A stretch of 64,000 nt of DNA. Source: Amycolatopsis mediterranei. GTDB lineage: Bacteria; Actinomycetota; Actinomycetes; Mycobacteriales; Pseudonocardiaceae. A program made the position numbers and the translations under genes. This document shows, piece by piece, positions 40,414-49,394 of the stretch (positions within the stretch are counted from its first letter, which is position 1; the number at the start of each line of letters is the position of its first letter). Where the stretch lies: assembly GCF_026017845.1 (NCBI RefSeq), contig NZ_CP100416.1:6467652-6531651 (forward strand), in the 5' to 3' direction. A model generated the notes under the pieces. It did not search any database and had not been told where the DNA came from. It saw only the letters and a program-made list of their open reading frames with translations.

Positions 40414-43101
40414 ATGCGTCAGAACAGCCCTCGCACGCTATACCGGCGTTTCGCCCGCGCAGCGCTGGCCGGCGCCACACTCCTCGCGATCATCGACGCG
40501 GGACAACCCGCCGCAGCACAGCCGGCCGTCGCAACACAGCCGGCCCTCGCAACACAGCCGGCCGCCGCGGCCGCAGCTGCCGGCGCCGCCGCGATCGCCT
40601 CGGTCGACCTGGCCGGGACGTGGAGTTTCACGCCGGCGGGCCGGGGGGCGACCTCGATCACCGTGCCCGGCGGCGGCTGGTACAAGCAGGGCTTCACCGA
40701 CGTGAACGAGGCGGTGTACTCGCGCACCATCACCGTGCCCGACTCGGGTCAGCCGCAGTCGACGTGGATCGAGTTCGGGGCGGTCAACCACCAGGCGACG
40801 CTGTCGGTCGACGGCCGGGTGGTGGCGACGCAGACCACGGCGTTCACGCCGTCGAACTTCGACATCACCGCCTACGCGGCCCCCGGCAGCACCCACACGA
40901 TCAGCGTCGACGTGAAGGGCCGCGGCGCGTTGAAGGCGTCCAACGGCCGGTACCTGGTGCCCGACGCCGCCGAGTGGTCCGAGGCGGTCCCCCAGGGGAT
41001 CTACCGTTCGGCGTTCCTGCGGACGTACCCGGCGGTGTCCGTCAGCGACACATTCGTGCGTCCGTCGGTGGCGAACAAGACGCTGAGCTACGACGTGTCG
41101 GTGCGCAACACGTCGGGCAGTTCCCGGTCGGTGACGTTGACCGGGTCGCTGTCGTCCGACAACGGAACGGCTTTCAGCTACCCGGAACTGCCCGGCCGTA
41201 CGGTCACCGTGGCCGCCCACTCGACCGCGACCGTGACCGTCGGGCCGGTCGCGTGGAACCTCGACAGCACCTCGTACTGGTGGCCCAACGTGCCGTACCG
41301 GCCGGGGTACCGGGCGCAGCTGCACCGGTTGGCGGTGCGTGCCGTCACCGATGACGGGCACACCAGCGACACCACGTACCGGTTCGGGTTCCGGGAGGCC
41401 ACCCAGAACGGTGACTACTACTACCTCAACGGCGTGCGCGTGAACTTCCGCGGCGACAACCTGCAGGGTGCCGACTACGACCGGATCAACAACGGCGGCA
41501 AGGGCGACGCCTACGACACCCTGCCCGGCTTCCTGCCCGCTTCGCCGAACAACGGCGGCTGGCCGCAGACGGTGGACAACTACCAGCGGCTCAACTTCAA
41601 CGTGCTGCGCGTCCACCAGGAGCCGGCCAGCCCGTACATGCTCGACGTGGCCGACGAGATGGGCCTGATGCTCATCGACGAGACCGCGATCCGCGGCTCC
41701 CAATCCGGGCAGGACTGGATCGCCGGGCACGACAACATGGTCAACCACGCCCGTGCGCTGGTCCTGCGCGACCGCAACCACCCCGCGGTCATCCGCTGGA
41801 GCCAGGCCAACGAGCCGAACCAGAGCGGCCAGGATTCCGAACAGTTCGAGAAGGACCTGTACGCGGCGATCAACGGCGCCGACGGCACCCGGCCGGTCAT
41901 TGCCGAGCTGGGCGTCGGCGCGAATATCAACAGTTACCCCGGGATGACGTACCCCAACTTCGCGGTGATCTCGCACTACATCGACGGCTTCGGCAGGTAC
42001 GGGGAGGGCGTGGTCACCGCGAACGGTCGGCCCGACGGCGAGGGCGAGTACATCTGGCCGGCGTGCAACACCAAGCAGGGCTTCGAGTGGTTCGCCACGG
42101 CAACCCTGGCCAAGCGCGGCAAGAACGCCACCGACCTGCGTCCGTACACGCTGCTGTCCGCCTGGGCCGGCGTCGTGCCCGGAGTGCGGACCACCGACTT
42201 CACCCCGGAGGAGGGCGGTCACCCCATCTACGGCGCGGACAACCTCCCGGACCCCTGGAACAACCCGCAGATCCAGCGCGTGCAGGCGGCGTACAACCCG
42301 GTGGCCGCGGTCGACCTCCCGTTCTGGTCCGCCTCCGGCGCCTCGGACGCAGGCGGCACCTTCCCGCTGCCGCAGGCCGTGCCCGGCTACGCCCGGAACG
42401 CCACGGTCACCCGCAACATCACCGTCTTCAACGACGACCTCGCCGACACTTCGGTGGGCTTCACCTGGACGGCGCGGCTCGACGCGCCGGACGGCGCGGT
42501 CGTCGCGTCCGGAAGCACGACCCTGACCGTCCCGCTCGGCTCGCGGGTCACCCAGCCGGTGTCCTTCACCACCCCGGCCACCGGCAACCGCGTGTACCTG
42601 CAGCTGTCGACCACGAAGTCCGGTAGCCCCGTCTTCACCGACGCGGTGGAGTACTTCAACCTCGCCGGAGGCGGCGGAGACGGACCCGCACCGGGCACCT
42701 ACCACATCGTCAACCGCAACAGCGGCAAGCCGCTCGCCGTCACGGGCAACTCCACCGCGGACGGTGCCAAGGTGGTCCAGCAGAGCGGCACCGCCACCTG
42801 GACCATCGCCACGACCTCCGACGGCTCCTACACCCTCCAGTACGTCCCGAGCGGAAAGGTGCTCGACGTCAACGCCGGCAGCAGCACGGCCGGGCTGCAA
42901 CTGCAGCAGTGGACGGCCAACGGCGGCACCAACCAGATGTGGTACCTGCGGTCCACCGGCAACGGCTACTACACCATCGTCAGCCACGACAGCGGACTGG
43001 CGGCGGACGTCTCCGGTGCGGCGACGAGCGACGGGGCGCAGGTCGTGCAGTGGGCTGCCAACGGCGGGGCCAACCAGCAGTGGCAGCTGAACCGGGCCTG
43101 A
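40414..43101 (+). CDS. Exported GH2-family glycosidase with CARDB-like and ricin lectin domains
   Basis: The 895-residue protein has a signal peptide (RRFARAALAGATLLAIIDAG) with an Ala/Gln/Pro/Thr repeat after it (QPAVATQPALATQPA). The sugar-binding domain (about 65-185, WSFTPAGRGATSITVPGGGW) is followed by an immunoglobulin-like domain and a TIM barrel (about 330-600). The acid/base glutamate is E467 in SQANEPN; the nucleophile is not identified with certainty. Residues 640-750 form a CARDB-like domain and 765-895 a ricin B trefoil with NQQW repeats. It should act outside the cell as a beta-glycosidase. AAAGGGA precedes ATG 40414. An inverted partial copy lies at 31881-32465. Confidence 0.85.
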   Translation: MRQNSPRTLYRRFARAALAGATLLAIIDAGQPAAAQPAVATQPALATQPAAAAAAAGAAAIASVDLAGTWSFTPAGRGATSITVPGGGWYKQGFTDVNEAVYSRTITVPDSGQPQSTWIEFGAVNHQATLSVDGRVVATQTTAFTPSNFDITAYAAPGSTHTISVDVKGRGALKASNGRYLVPDAAEWSEAVPQGIYRSAFLRTYPAVSVSDTFVRPSVANKTLSYDVSVRNTSGSSRSVTLTGSLSSDNGTAFSYPELPGRTVTVAAHSTATVTVGPVAWNLDSTSYWWPNVPYRPGYRAQLHRLAVRAVTDDGHTSDTTYRFGFREATQNGDYYYLNGVRVNFRGDNLQGADYDRINNGGKGDAYDTLPGFLPASPNNGGWPQTVDNYQRLNFNVLRVHQEPASPYMLDVADEMGLMLIDETAIRGSQSGQDWIAGHDNMVNHARALVLRDRNHPAVIRWSQANEPNQSGQDSEQFEKDLYAAINGADGTRPVIAELGVGANINSYPGMTYPNFAVISHYIDGFGRYGEGVVTANGRPDGEGEYIWPACNTKQGFEWFATATLAKRGKNATDLRPYTLLSAWAGVVPGVRTTDFTPEEGGHPIYGADNLPDPWNNPQIQRVQAAYNPVAAVDLPFWSASGASDAGGTFPLPQAVPGYARNATVTRNITVFNDDLADTSVGFTWTARLDAPDGAVVASGSTTLTVPLGSRVTQPVSFTTPATGNRVYLQLSTTKSGSPVFTDAVEYFNLAGGGGDGPAPGTYHIVNRNSGKPLAVTGNSTADGAKVVQQSGTATWTIATTSDGSYTLQYVPSGKVLDVNAGSSTAGLQLQQWTANGGTNQMWYLRSTGNGYYTIVSHDSGLAADVSGAATSDGAQVVQWAANGGANQQWQLNRA

Positions 43102-43117
43102 CCGGACGACCCGGTTC
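43089..43117. terminator. Hairpin at the end of the GH2 gene
   Basis: GAACCGGG (43089-43096) pairs perfectly with CCCGGTTC (43110-43117) over a 13-base loop that contains the stop codon. No T-tract follows, as is usual at this GC level. Confidence 0.55.
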
Positions 43118-43239
43118 TCGCCTGCTGCCGGCTCCGAACGTCGGCAAGCGACCACCGCCGAGCACCTTGTCTCCGCTCCCATCGTCCTGCAACCATGCCG
43201 CGACCGCGGCCGGCCGGCTGCGGTCGGGGATCACGCCGG

Positions 43240-43651
43240 ACGATCTGCTCGCCTTGGTCAACGGCATCGCCCCGCCGCGCCCGGCGGAGTGCGCCGAGCG
43301 CGTCGCCCTGTCGTCCAGCCCGGTACAACGCCAAGGCCAGCAGCCGCCAGCCGTCCTCCCGCAACGGGTGGGCCTTCACCTGGGCTTCCAGGTCGGGCAC
43401 CACTTCGCCCGCGCGACCGGCCGCCGGCATCGCCTCGGCCGGCCGCTCCACGGCCGGCAGCCGGAGATCGTCGAGCCGGTCGATCTCACCGCGAGCCTGA
43501 GCCTCGTCGGCGAACGGCGGCCGCGCCACCGCGCGAGTGCCTCGTCCACTTGCGACGACGTCGCGCCGGGCGTGGTCGCCGCCACCTCGAAACGCCCCGC
43601 GTCAACGGCGTCCGGTGCCCCCGGAGCGTGTACCCCCGGCCGGGACGTCAC
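43240..43651 (-). pseudogene. SARP/AfsR-type BTAD domain fragment
   Basis: Leftward reading gives VDAGRFEVAATTPGATSSQV then DEALARWRG. In a neighbouring frame it continues with EAQARGEIDRLDDLRLPAVE, AGEVVPDLEAQVKAHPLRED and GWRLLALALYRAGRQGDALG with ALRRARR. This is the bacterial transcriptional activation domain of SARP or AfsR regulators. The DNA-binding domain and everything after the BTAD are missing, and one frameshift is present. No start codon or promoter is linked to it. Confidence 0.75.
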
Positions 43652-43693
43652 CAGCAGGCGCGCCGACCGCGCCCGCCTGCGGCACGGGCCAGG

Positions 43694-44542
43694 TCAGAGT
43701 CGCAGAGCTGTTCGGACGAGGTCCGCGACCGGGCGGGAACGGCTGTGCGGTGGCCAGGCGATCACCGTGGTGATCGTTGGTGCGTCGGCCACCGGTACGG
43801 CGACCACGTCGTCGCTCAGCTGGGAGCGGCAGGAGTCGGGCGCCACCATCAAGCTCCGGCCGAGAGAGATCAGCTGCAGGAGCTGGGTGTGGTTCTGGAC
43901 CTCGGGGCCGGGACCGGCCGGGTAGCTGCCGTCGGGCCGTGGCCAGCGAGGCAGGGGCAGGTCCGGTACGTCGGCCAGGTCGTTGAGCGCCAGGTGCTCG
44001 CGGGTGGTCAGGATGTGCCCGGCCGGGAGGATCGCGACCTGTCCTTCGGTGCGGAGCTCCTCGATGTCGAAGTGTGCCGTGTCGTCGTGCGGCTGGTGCA
44101 GTATCGCCACATCCGCGCGGCCGGTGCGCAGCAGCCGGGTCTGCTCTCCCGGGCCGCAGAGCGTCACGTCGACGCGGATCGACCCGGGTTCGGCGGCATA
44201 GGCGTCGAGCAGTTTCGCCAGCAGCTCACTGGAGGCGCCGGCTTTGGTGGCCAGGACGATGCCGGGATGGTCGGCGGCGGCGTGGGCCGCGCGCCGAGTG
44301 CGATGCTCGGTGGCCTCGACTGCGTCCAAGGCCACCCGTGCTTCGCGGAGCATGACCTTGCCGGCCTCGGTCAACGTCACCGAGCGGCTGGTGCGCTGCA
44401 ACAGCGCTGCGCCCAGGCGGCGTTCGAGTTGACTGATCGCGCGTGACAGCGGTGGCTGCGCCATGCCCAGGCGCTGTGCTGCCCGCCCGAAATGCAATTC
44501 CTCGGCGACGGCGACGAAGTACCGCAGCTCTCGGGTTTCCAC
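43694..44542 (-). CDS. LysR-family transcriptional regulator
   Basis: The 282-residue protein has an N-terminal winged helix (LRYFVAVAEELHFGRAAQRL, GMAQPPLSRAISQLERRLGA, LLQRTSRSVTLTEAG) and a periplasmic-binding-type effector domain from about residue 90 (VLATKAGASSELLAKLLDAY and later VAILHQPHDD). GTG 44542 is the start. It is divergent from an SDR/NADP-reductase/hydrolase operon, and an ATACC-N5-GGTAT repeat with T-N11-A spacing lies in the gap. It most likely activates that operon in response to an unknown small molecule. Confidence 0.92.
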   Translation of the reverse strand: METRELRYFVAVAEELHFGRAAQRLGMAQPPLSRAISQLERRLGAALLQRTSRSVTLTEAGKVMLREARVALDAVEATEHRTRRAAHAAADHPGIVLATKAGASSELLAKLLDAYAAEPGSIRVDVTLCGPGEQTRLLRTGRADVAILHQPHDDTAHFDIEELRTEGQVAILPAGHILTTREHLALNDLADVPDLPLPRWPRPDGSYPAGPGPEVQNHTQLLQLISLGRSLMVAPDSCRSQLSDDVVAVPVADAPTITTVIAWPPHSRSRPVADLVRTALRL

Positions 44543-44569
44543 GTAGCCAAGGGTACTCACCGACGATTC

Positions 44570-44584
44570 ATACCGCTGAGGTAT
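44570..44584. promoter_or_regulatory. LysR-type T-N11-A operator
   Basis: ATACC-GCTGA-GGTAT is a perfect 5-base inverted repeat that contains the T-N11-A spacing typical for LysR regulators. It is 28 bases upstream of the LysR start and 58 bases upstream of the SDR start. Confidence 0.7.
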
Positions 44585-44641
44585 CGCCGCTGACCCGGAC
44601 GGTCTTGGACCTGCCGACTCGCCGGTCGCATGATCGATGGC

Positions 44642-45373
44642 ATGAGTGAAGCGAAGATCGCCCTGGTCACCGGGGCGAACAAGGGCATCGGGTACGAGAT
44701 CGCGGCCGGTCTGGGAGCGCTGGGCTACCGCGTGGGTGTCGGTGCCCGCGACGAGAAGCGGCGGGACGATGCGGTGGCTCGGCTGCGTGCCGGCGGCGTC
44801 GACGCCTTCGGCGTCCCACTGGACGTCACCGACGACGACAGCGTCTCCGCGGCCGCGGAGCTGATCACCCACCACGGCGGACGGCTGGACGCGCTGGTCA
44901 ACAACGCGGGCATCACCGGCGGCCACCCACAGCAGCCGAGCAACGTCGATCCGGCCGTGATCCGCACGGTCGTGGAGACCAACGTCATCGGCGTCGTCCG
45001 GGTCACCAACGCGATGCTGCCGCTGCTGCGCCGCTCGCCGTCGCCGCGGATCGTGAACATGTCCAGCAGCGTCGGGTCCCTGACCCGCCAGTCCGGCCCC
45101 GGCAGCGAGACCACCACCGGCCCGGTCGCGGTCGCCTACGCACCGTCGAAGACGTTCCTGAACGCGGTCACCCTGCAGTACGTGAAGGAACTGGCCGGCA
45201 CGAACATCCTGATCAACTGCGCGTGCCCGGGCTTCGTCGCCACCGACCTCAACGGATTCCGCGGCATCCGCACCCCGCAGCAGGGCGCGGCGACCGCGAT
45301 CCGCCTGGCCACCCTGCCCGACGGCGGCCCCACGGGCGGGTTCTTCGAGGACGCAGGCGTCGTCTCCTGGTAG
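44642..45373 (+). CDS. Short-chain dehydrogenase/reductase (carbonyl-reductase-like)
   Basis: The 243-residue protein has an SDR Rossmann fold: VTGANKGIGYEIAAGL, NNAGITGG, VNMSSSVGSL and catalytic YAPSK. The tail reads INCACPGFVATDLNGFRGIR and PDGGPTGGFFEDAG, like plant/animal carbonyl reductase-type enzymes and NAD(P)-dependent ketoreductases. ATG 44642 is used; ATG 44630 is a possible alternative and neither has a clear ribosome site. It is first in a three-gene operon that faces lysR. Confidence 0.9.
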   Translation: MSEAKIALVTGANKGIGYEIAAGLGALGYRVGVGARDEKRRDDAVARLRAGGVDAFGVPLDVTDDDSVSAAAELITHHGGRLDALVNNAGITGGHPQQPSNVDPAVIRTVVETNVIGVVRVTNAMLPLLRRSPSPRIVNMSSSVGSLTRQSGPGSETTTGPVAVAYAPSKTFLNAVTLQYVKELAGTNILINCACPGFVATDLNGFRGIRTPQQGAATAIRLATLPDGGPTGGFFEDAGVVSW

Positions 45374-45417
45374 GCCACGCGCCCCCTGATCCCCGCACCC
45401 CGGAAAGAAAGAAAATC

Positions 45418-46017
45418 ATGAAAATCGCGATCCTCGGCACCGGCAAGGTCGGCTCGGCTCTCGGGTCACGGCTGGCGGCTACCGGTCACCACGTGACCTA
45501 CGGGTCGCGCACCCGCGCGGGTGAGCCAGGAATAGCCGGTCAGCGCGAGGCCGTCGCCTCCGCCGACGTGGTCATCACCGCCATTCCCGGCACCGCCGTG
45601 CTCAGCACTCTGGAAGAGATCGGCGAAGAGGTCCTGGGCGACAAGATCGTGCTCGACCCCTCGGCCGCCTTCACACCGCAGATGACGATGGCCTACCCGG
45701 GCGACAGCGTCGCCCGGCAGCTCCAGGCGCGATTCCCGCGAGCACGGGTCGTGAAGGCGCTCAACACCATGAACGTCACCATCATGGTCGACCCGCTCGC
45801 CTCGCTACCGCACGCGACTGTCTTCGTCAGTGGTGACGACCGCGCGGCCAAGACCGAGGTCACGGGCCTGCTCAACGATCTTGGCTGGTCCGCCGGCGAC
45901 ATCTTCGACCTGGGCGGCGTCGACACCGCGCTGGCCACCGAGCACGTCGCCCCGCTGTTCTTCGCGACCGTCAGGGTCCTGGGGAGCCCCAAGTTCAACA
46001 TCTCCCTCTCCCGATGA
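45418..46017 (+). CDS. NADP/F420 oxidoreductase-fold protein
   Basis: The 199-residue protein is a stand-alone Rossmann domain of the F420-dependent NADP reductase/pyrroline-5-carboxylate reductase-like class: AILGTGKVGSALGSRLAATG at the N-terminus, then ADVVITAIPGTAVLSTLEEI. Further on come VVKALNTMNVTIMVDP and a C-terminal DIFDLGGVDTALATEHVAPL. Whether it uses F420 or only NADP cannot be told. GGAAAGAAAG precedes ATG 45418. It follows the SDR by 44 bases within the same operon. Confidence 0.88.
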   Translation: MKIAILGTGKVGSALGSRLAATGHHVTYGSRTRAGEPGIAGQREAVASADVVITAIPGTAVLSTLEEIGEEVLGDKIVLDPSAAFTPQMTMAYPGDSVARQLQARFPRARVVKALNTMNVTIMVDPLASLPHATVFVSGDDRAAKTEVTGLLNDLGWSAGDIFDLGGVDTALATEHVAPLFFATVRVLGSPKFNISLSR

Positions 46018-46093
46018 TCGACCCGCAGCCGGCTCAGCGGCTGCGGGAGCCGGGCGAGCGCCTCCTCAACACGCCACATCCAGGAGAACTACC

Positions 46094-47104
46094 GTGAACA
46101 CCCTCTTCACCGAAGCCGCCGGCCTGCCCGTCAACGCCGCCCAGCCGGTCGTCACCTTCGCCCCCGTGACATTGACCGTCCCCGACCGGCCCGCGCCGTT
46201 GGAGATCAAGGTCTCCGCACCGGTCAGCGGGAAAGGCCTGCCCGTCATCCTGCTGTCCCACGGCCACGGCGCGTCCAACTTCCTCGCCTCGTTCCACGGG
46301 TACGGACCCCTCGCGAACTTCTGGGCTGCGCACGGGTTCGTCGTCCTGCAACCCACCCACCTGGACTTCCCCGGCCTGGGCCTGCGCGACGACGTCACCG
46401 CAGGTGGGCCGCTGTTCTGGCGTTCCCGGGTGGAAGACATGCGCTTCGTCCTCGACCACCTCGACGACATCGAGACGATCGTGCCCGGACTGGCCGGACG
46501 GGTGGACCGGACCCGGATCGCAGCGGTGGGCCATTCGCTGGGCGGTCACACCGTCGGCATGCTGTGCGGCATGGCGGTCACCGACCCCCTCGACGGGACC
46601 GTCCTCGATCTGCGCGACGACCGTATCGCCGCCGGCGTCATCATGGCCGGCCCCGGCGCCGGCGACGGTCTCGCGAGGACGGCCGCCGAACGGTTCCCCG
46701 ACCTCACGACCACCAGCTTCACCACGATGACCACCCAGGCCCTCGTCGTCGTCGGCGACGAGGACCACAACCCGATGTTCAGCGACCGGCAGGACTGGCG
46801 TGCGGACGCCTACCACCGCAGCCCGGGACGCAACAAGACGCTGCTCACCCTGCAGGGCGCCGGGCACATGCTCGGCGGGATCTCCGGGTACGACGCCGGC
46901 GAAACCACCGACGAGAACCCCGAACGCGTCGCCGCCGTCCGCGCCCTCATCTGGGCCTATCTCCGCAGCACCCTGAACCCCGGCGACCCGGCCTGGGCCG
47001 ATGCCGCAGCCGCCCTGGCCGCACAGCCCACGCCGCCGGGCCACATCCAGACCAAGGACAACGTCGTCGACGAGCCAAGCGATCAGCTCACCGGCTGTCG
47101 CTAG
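46094..47104 (+). CDS. Alpha/beta hydrolase (chlorophyllase/PET-hydrolase-like)
   Basis: The 336-residue protein contains an alpha/beta-hydrolase fold with nucleophile elbow GHSLGG (serine in AAVGHSLGGHTVGML), oxyanion region LLSHGHGASNFLAS and late His in LLTLQGAGHMLGG. The Asp of the triad is probably in VVVGDEDHNP. No signal peptide is present. AGGAGA stands 6-7 bases before GTG 46094. It is the last gene of the LysR-controlled operon. Substrate unknown; esterase activity is the safe guess. Confidence 0.88.
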   Translation: MNTLFTEAAGLPVNAAQPVVTFAPVTLTVPDRPAPLEIKVSAPVSGKGLPVILLSHGHGASNFLASFHGYGPLANFWAAHGFVVLQPTHLDFPGLGLRDDVTAGGPLFWRSRVEDMRFVLDHLDDIETIVPGLAGRVDRTRIAAVGHSLGGHTVGMLCGMAVTDPLDGTVLDLRDDRIAAGVIMAGPGAGDGLARTAAERFPDLTTTSFTTMTTQALVVVGDEDHNPMFSDRQDWRADAYHRSPGRNKTLLTLQGAGHMLGGISGYDAGETTDENPERVAAVRALIWAYLRSTLNPGDPAWADAAAALAAQPTPPGHIQTKDNVVDEPSDQLTGCR

Positions 47105-47218
47105 TCCGAGGGTGTCGCGGCCGCCTGCACCGAGGCGAGCGGCGCCGCCGGTAGCCAGAAAGGTGCGCCTTCGGTCCTCGGCAGCCGATGGACGTCCCAC
47201 GACATAGGAGTTTCCTGT

Positions 47219-47370
47219 CACCAGGTGAGGTGCAGCGCCTTCAGGCCGAACACGACGCTGAAGGCGCGGAACTCGTTGCGGTCGTCCGGTTCGGCCAGTG
47301 CGAGCGGGGGGAAGCGGTTCAGCAGGACCGGAAAGGCGATGATCTCGACCAGCACGTCACCCCGAGCCGG
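47219..47370 (-). pseudogene. Cytochrome P450 C-terminal remnant
   Basis: Leftward reading gives VLLNRFPPLALAEPDDRNEF then RAFSVVFGLKALHLTW and stop at 47219, the last strands of a bacterial P450 (family pattern RFP-x-L-x-L-x-V...SLPV-x-W). The haem-binding Cys region and all before it are missing. Confidence 0.65.
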
Positions 47371-47372
47371 CG

Positions 47373-47487
47373 GTCATGCACCCGGCAGCGAAGGCCGTGT
47401 AGCCAGACCGAAGGCCACCGTTGGTCCCGGTGACGACGGTCAGGCCGGGAATGTTGGCCGCGGTCCACTTGCTTCCCCCGGCTATAT
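47373..47487 (-). pseudogene. SDR N-terminal remnant
   Basis: GGSKWTAANIPGLTVVTGTN then GGLRSGYTAFAAG resembles the opening of KWTAANIPDL-type SDRs (with TGxNSGLG), but with the middle of the cofactor loop deleted and the frame ending soon after. It borders the P450 remnant. Confidence 0.5.
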
Positions 47488-47504
47488 TTCTCAGGCTGTC
47501 ATCA

Positions 47505-47521
47505 TTGACACATTGCGTCAA
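47505..47521. promoter_or_regulatory. Inverted repeat/-35-like element upstream of tetR
   Basis: TTGAC-ACATTGC-GTCAA is a perfect 5-base inverted repeat 55-71 bases upstream of the TetR start. The sequence TTGACACA-x-TG recurs at 48378 in front of the SDR remnant and the oxidoreductase at 48720. It may be an operator and a -35 box at once. Confidence 0.5.
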
Positions 47522-47575
47522 CAGGGTCTCAATGCGACTAAACCTACGCAAGGTAGCATCGGAGTCGTGGTGGAG

Positions 47576-48193
47576 ATGAGCGTGGCCTCGACGGCCGGCA
47601 TCGCGGAGCGCAAGCGTCAGCTGGTACGCAACGAGCTGGCCGAGGCTGCGGTGGCGTTGCTGGCAGATCAGGGGTTCGAGGAGACGACGGTCGACCAGAT
47701 CGTGGCCGCCGTGGGGATGTCACGGCGCACGTTCTCCCGCTACTTCGAGTCCAAGGAAGACGTGGTCGTGCACCTGCTCGCGGGAGCCGGTGCGCAGATG
47801 TGCGCCGAACTGCGCGCCCGCCCCGGGGATGAGCCACCCGCACTCGCGCTGCGTCACGCAGTGTCCGTGTTCACCTCCATCTGCCGCGTCGATCGGGAGC
47901 GGACGCTGCGGGTGAGCAGGCTGATCCTGGACACGCCGGCCCTGCTGGCCCGGTTCTTGGAGCGGCAGTCGCAGTGGCAGGCCGAGATGGCCGGAATCCT
48001 CGCCCGGCGCACCGGGCTGGTTCCCGACACCGACCTGCGCCCCGCTCTCGCCGCCGGCGTCGCCCTCACCGCATTCCAGACCGGGCTGCGCCACTGGGTG
48101 GACAACGACGGCACAACAGCCATCGACGAGCTGGTCGACCAGGCTTTCGTGATGATCACCCCGGCTCTCGACCTCAGTACCGACCAGAGCTGA
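47576..48193 (+). CDS. TetR-family transcriptional regulator
   Basis: The 205-residue protein has a TetR helix-turn-helix (about 14-62: VRNELAEAAVALLADQGFEE, TTVDQIVAAVGMSRRTFSRY, FESKEDVVVHLL) and a MftR-like C-terminal helical domain (ALRHAVSVFTSICRVDRERT and later LAAGVALTAFQTGLRHWVDN). ATG 47576 is used with GGAG 11 bases upstream; two GTG codons just before it are alternatives. It probably controls the downstream oxidoreductase gene, since TTGACACA elements occur before both. Confidence 0.9.
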   Translation: MSVASTAGIAERKRQLVRNELAEAAVALLADQGFEETTVDQIVAAVGMSRRTFSRYFESKEDVVVHLLAGAGAQMCAELRARPGDEPPALALRHAVSVFTSICRVDRERTLRVSRLILDTPALLARFLERQSQWQAEMAGILARRTGLVPDTDLRPALAAGVALTAFQTGLRHWVDNDGTTAIDELVDQAFVMITPALDLSTDQS

Positions 48194-48427
48194 ACCTGCC
48201 TGCGGCCCTGCAGCCGTCGATCCCGCCTCTCCTCGTCGACTCGCCGTGCCCCGAAAGGCCGCAGTGCCGGCATCCGTTTCGGATCGCGGGTCGTCGCGAT
48301 CACCCCTGCTCGGCGTCCGCTCGGATCCACCACGACCAGGTGTCGCCTCGCGTTCGATTCGTCGCATTGAGCGCAAATTGACACAGTGAGCCATCTACGT
48401 CATAGTGGGCCACAGGCCTCGGCGTAA

Positions 48428-48640
48428 GTGGACGGCCGCCGGATCCCGGACCTGGCCGGAAGGACCTTTGTCGTCATCGGGGCCAACAGCGGTCTGCGCA
48501 GCCTGCTCGCCCACCCCGGGTTCACGGCCACGAACCTGACCTCCACCGGCCCGACCGGTCTGCTCAAAGTGACCGGCGTACTCGCCGGAAACCTGCTCTT
48601 CCAAAACGTCGACCGGGGCGTGCTCCCCCAACTTCGCCCT
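48428..48640 (+). pseudogene. SDR gene with large internal deletion
   Basis: RIPDLAGRTFVVIGANSGL is the N-terminal cofactor segment of an SDR. It is joined directly to RSLLAHPGFTATNLTSTGPT, GLLKVTGVLAGNLLFQNVDR and GVLPQL, the C-terminal end of the same family. About 180 residues, including the Ser-Tyr-Lys active site, are missing. The frame then runs on without similarity. Confidence 0.75.
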
Positions 48641-48719
48641 CACCTCGGCCTGACCAGGGCTGCCGACCTCAGCCCTCCCCGGTTTCACCATCTGACGCTT
48701 TCCCGGAAAGGACATTTTC

Positions 48720-49394
48720 ATGCCTACCATCGCCATTGTCGGAGCCGGCTCCGGCCTGGGCCTGTCGATCGCCAAGGTGTTCGGCCGCAACGGTTTCTCC
48801 GTCGCACTCGTCGCGCGGACCCAAGAGAAACTGGACGGGCTCGCCGCGGAACTGCGTGAAGCGGGAACCGAGGCGGCCGGGTTCACCGCCGACGTCACCG
48901 ACCGGCCGTCCCTGGTCGCCGCGTTCACGCGCATCAAGGAACGATTCGGCCAAGTCGACGTCCTGGAGTACTCGCCCGCGCCGAAGACGTCCACCGGGGC
49001 CATGATCGCTCCGCTGGACGCGACGGTGGAAAACCTCCAGCCGGAGCTGGAGTACTACCTGTACGGCGGTCTCACCGCGGCCCAGCAGGTGCTCCCCGAG
49101 ATGATCGAACGCGACGCCGGAACCCTCCTGTTCACCACCGGCGGGTCCTCTCTGGACGTGTTCGCCGGGCCGCCGGAGTTCGGCAACATTGCCGTCGCCA
49201 CGTCCGCCCTGCGGGCCTACGCGCTCAAGCTCAACCAGGTGCTCACCGGCACGGGCGTGTACGTGGCGCACGTGCCGATCTTCGCCTGGATCGGCTCCGG
49301 TGGCCCGGAAACCCAGGCCGACACCATCGCCGAGCTCTACTGGGACGTCTACACCAAGCGCGAGGGCGCCGAGCACCCCTACGACATCCGGTAA
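48720..49394 (+). CDS. SDR-family oxidoreductase
   Basis: The 224-residue protein begins TIAIVGAGSGLGLSIAKVFG (cofactor loop GAGSGLG) and continues with VALVARTQEKLDGLAAELRE and TLLFTTGGSSLDVF. The usual catalytic YxxxK is not visible: the region reads NIAVATSALRAYALKLNQVL. It therefore belongs to the SDR subgroup with atypical active site, sometimes annotated as plain SDR NAD(P)-binding proteins. GAAAGGA stands before ATG 48720. It follows the SDR remnant and is preceded by a shared TTGACACA element. Confidence 0.88.
   Translation: MPTIAIVGAGSGLGLSIAKVFGRNGFSVALVARTQEKLDGLAAELREAGTEAAGFTADVTDRPSLVAAFTRIKERFGQVDVLEYSPAPKTSTGAMIAPLDATVENLQPELEYYLYGGLTAAQQVLPEMIERDAGTLLFTTGGSSLDVFAGPPEFGNIAVATSALRAYALKLNQVLTGTGVYVAHVPIFAWIGSGGPETQADTIAELYWDVYTKREGAEHPYDIR

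Noticed and set aside
40438..43182. 914-codon open frame opposite to the GH2 gene
   Set aside because: Same kind of antisense shadow. The plus strand has signal peptide, GH2 motifs, lectin repeats and a ribosome site.
48428..48859. Whole 143-codon frame as an intact small gene
   Set aside because: It contains SDR head and tail pieces with the active site missing, followed by out-of-frame sequence of the next gene.
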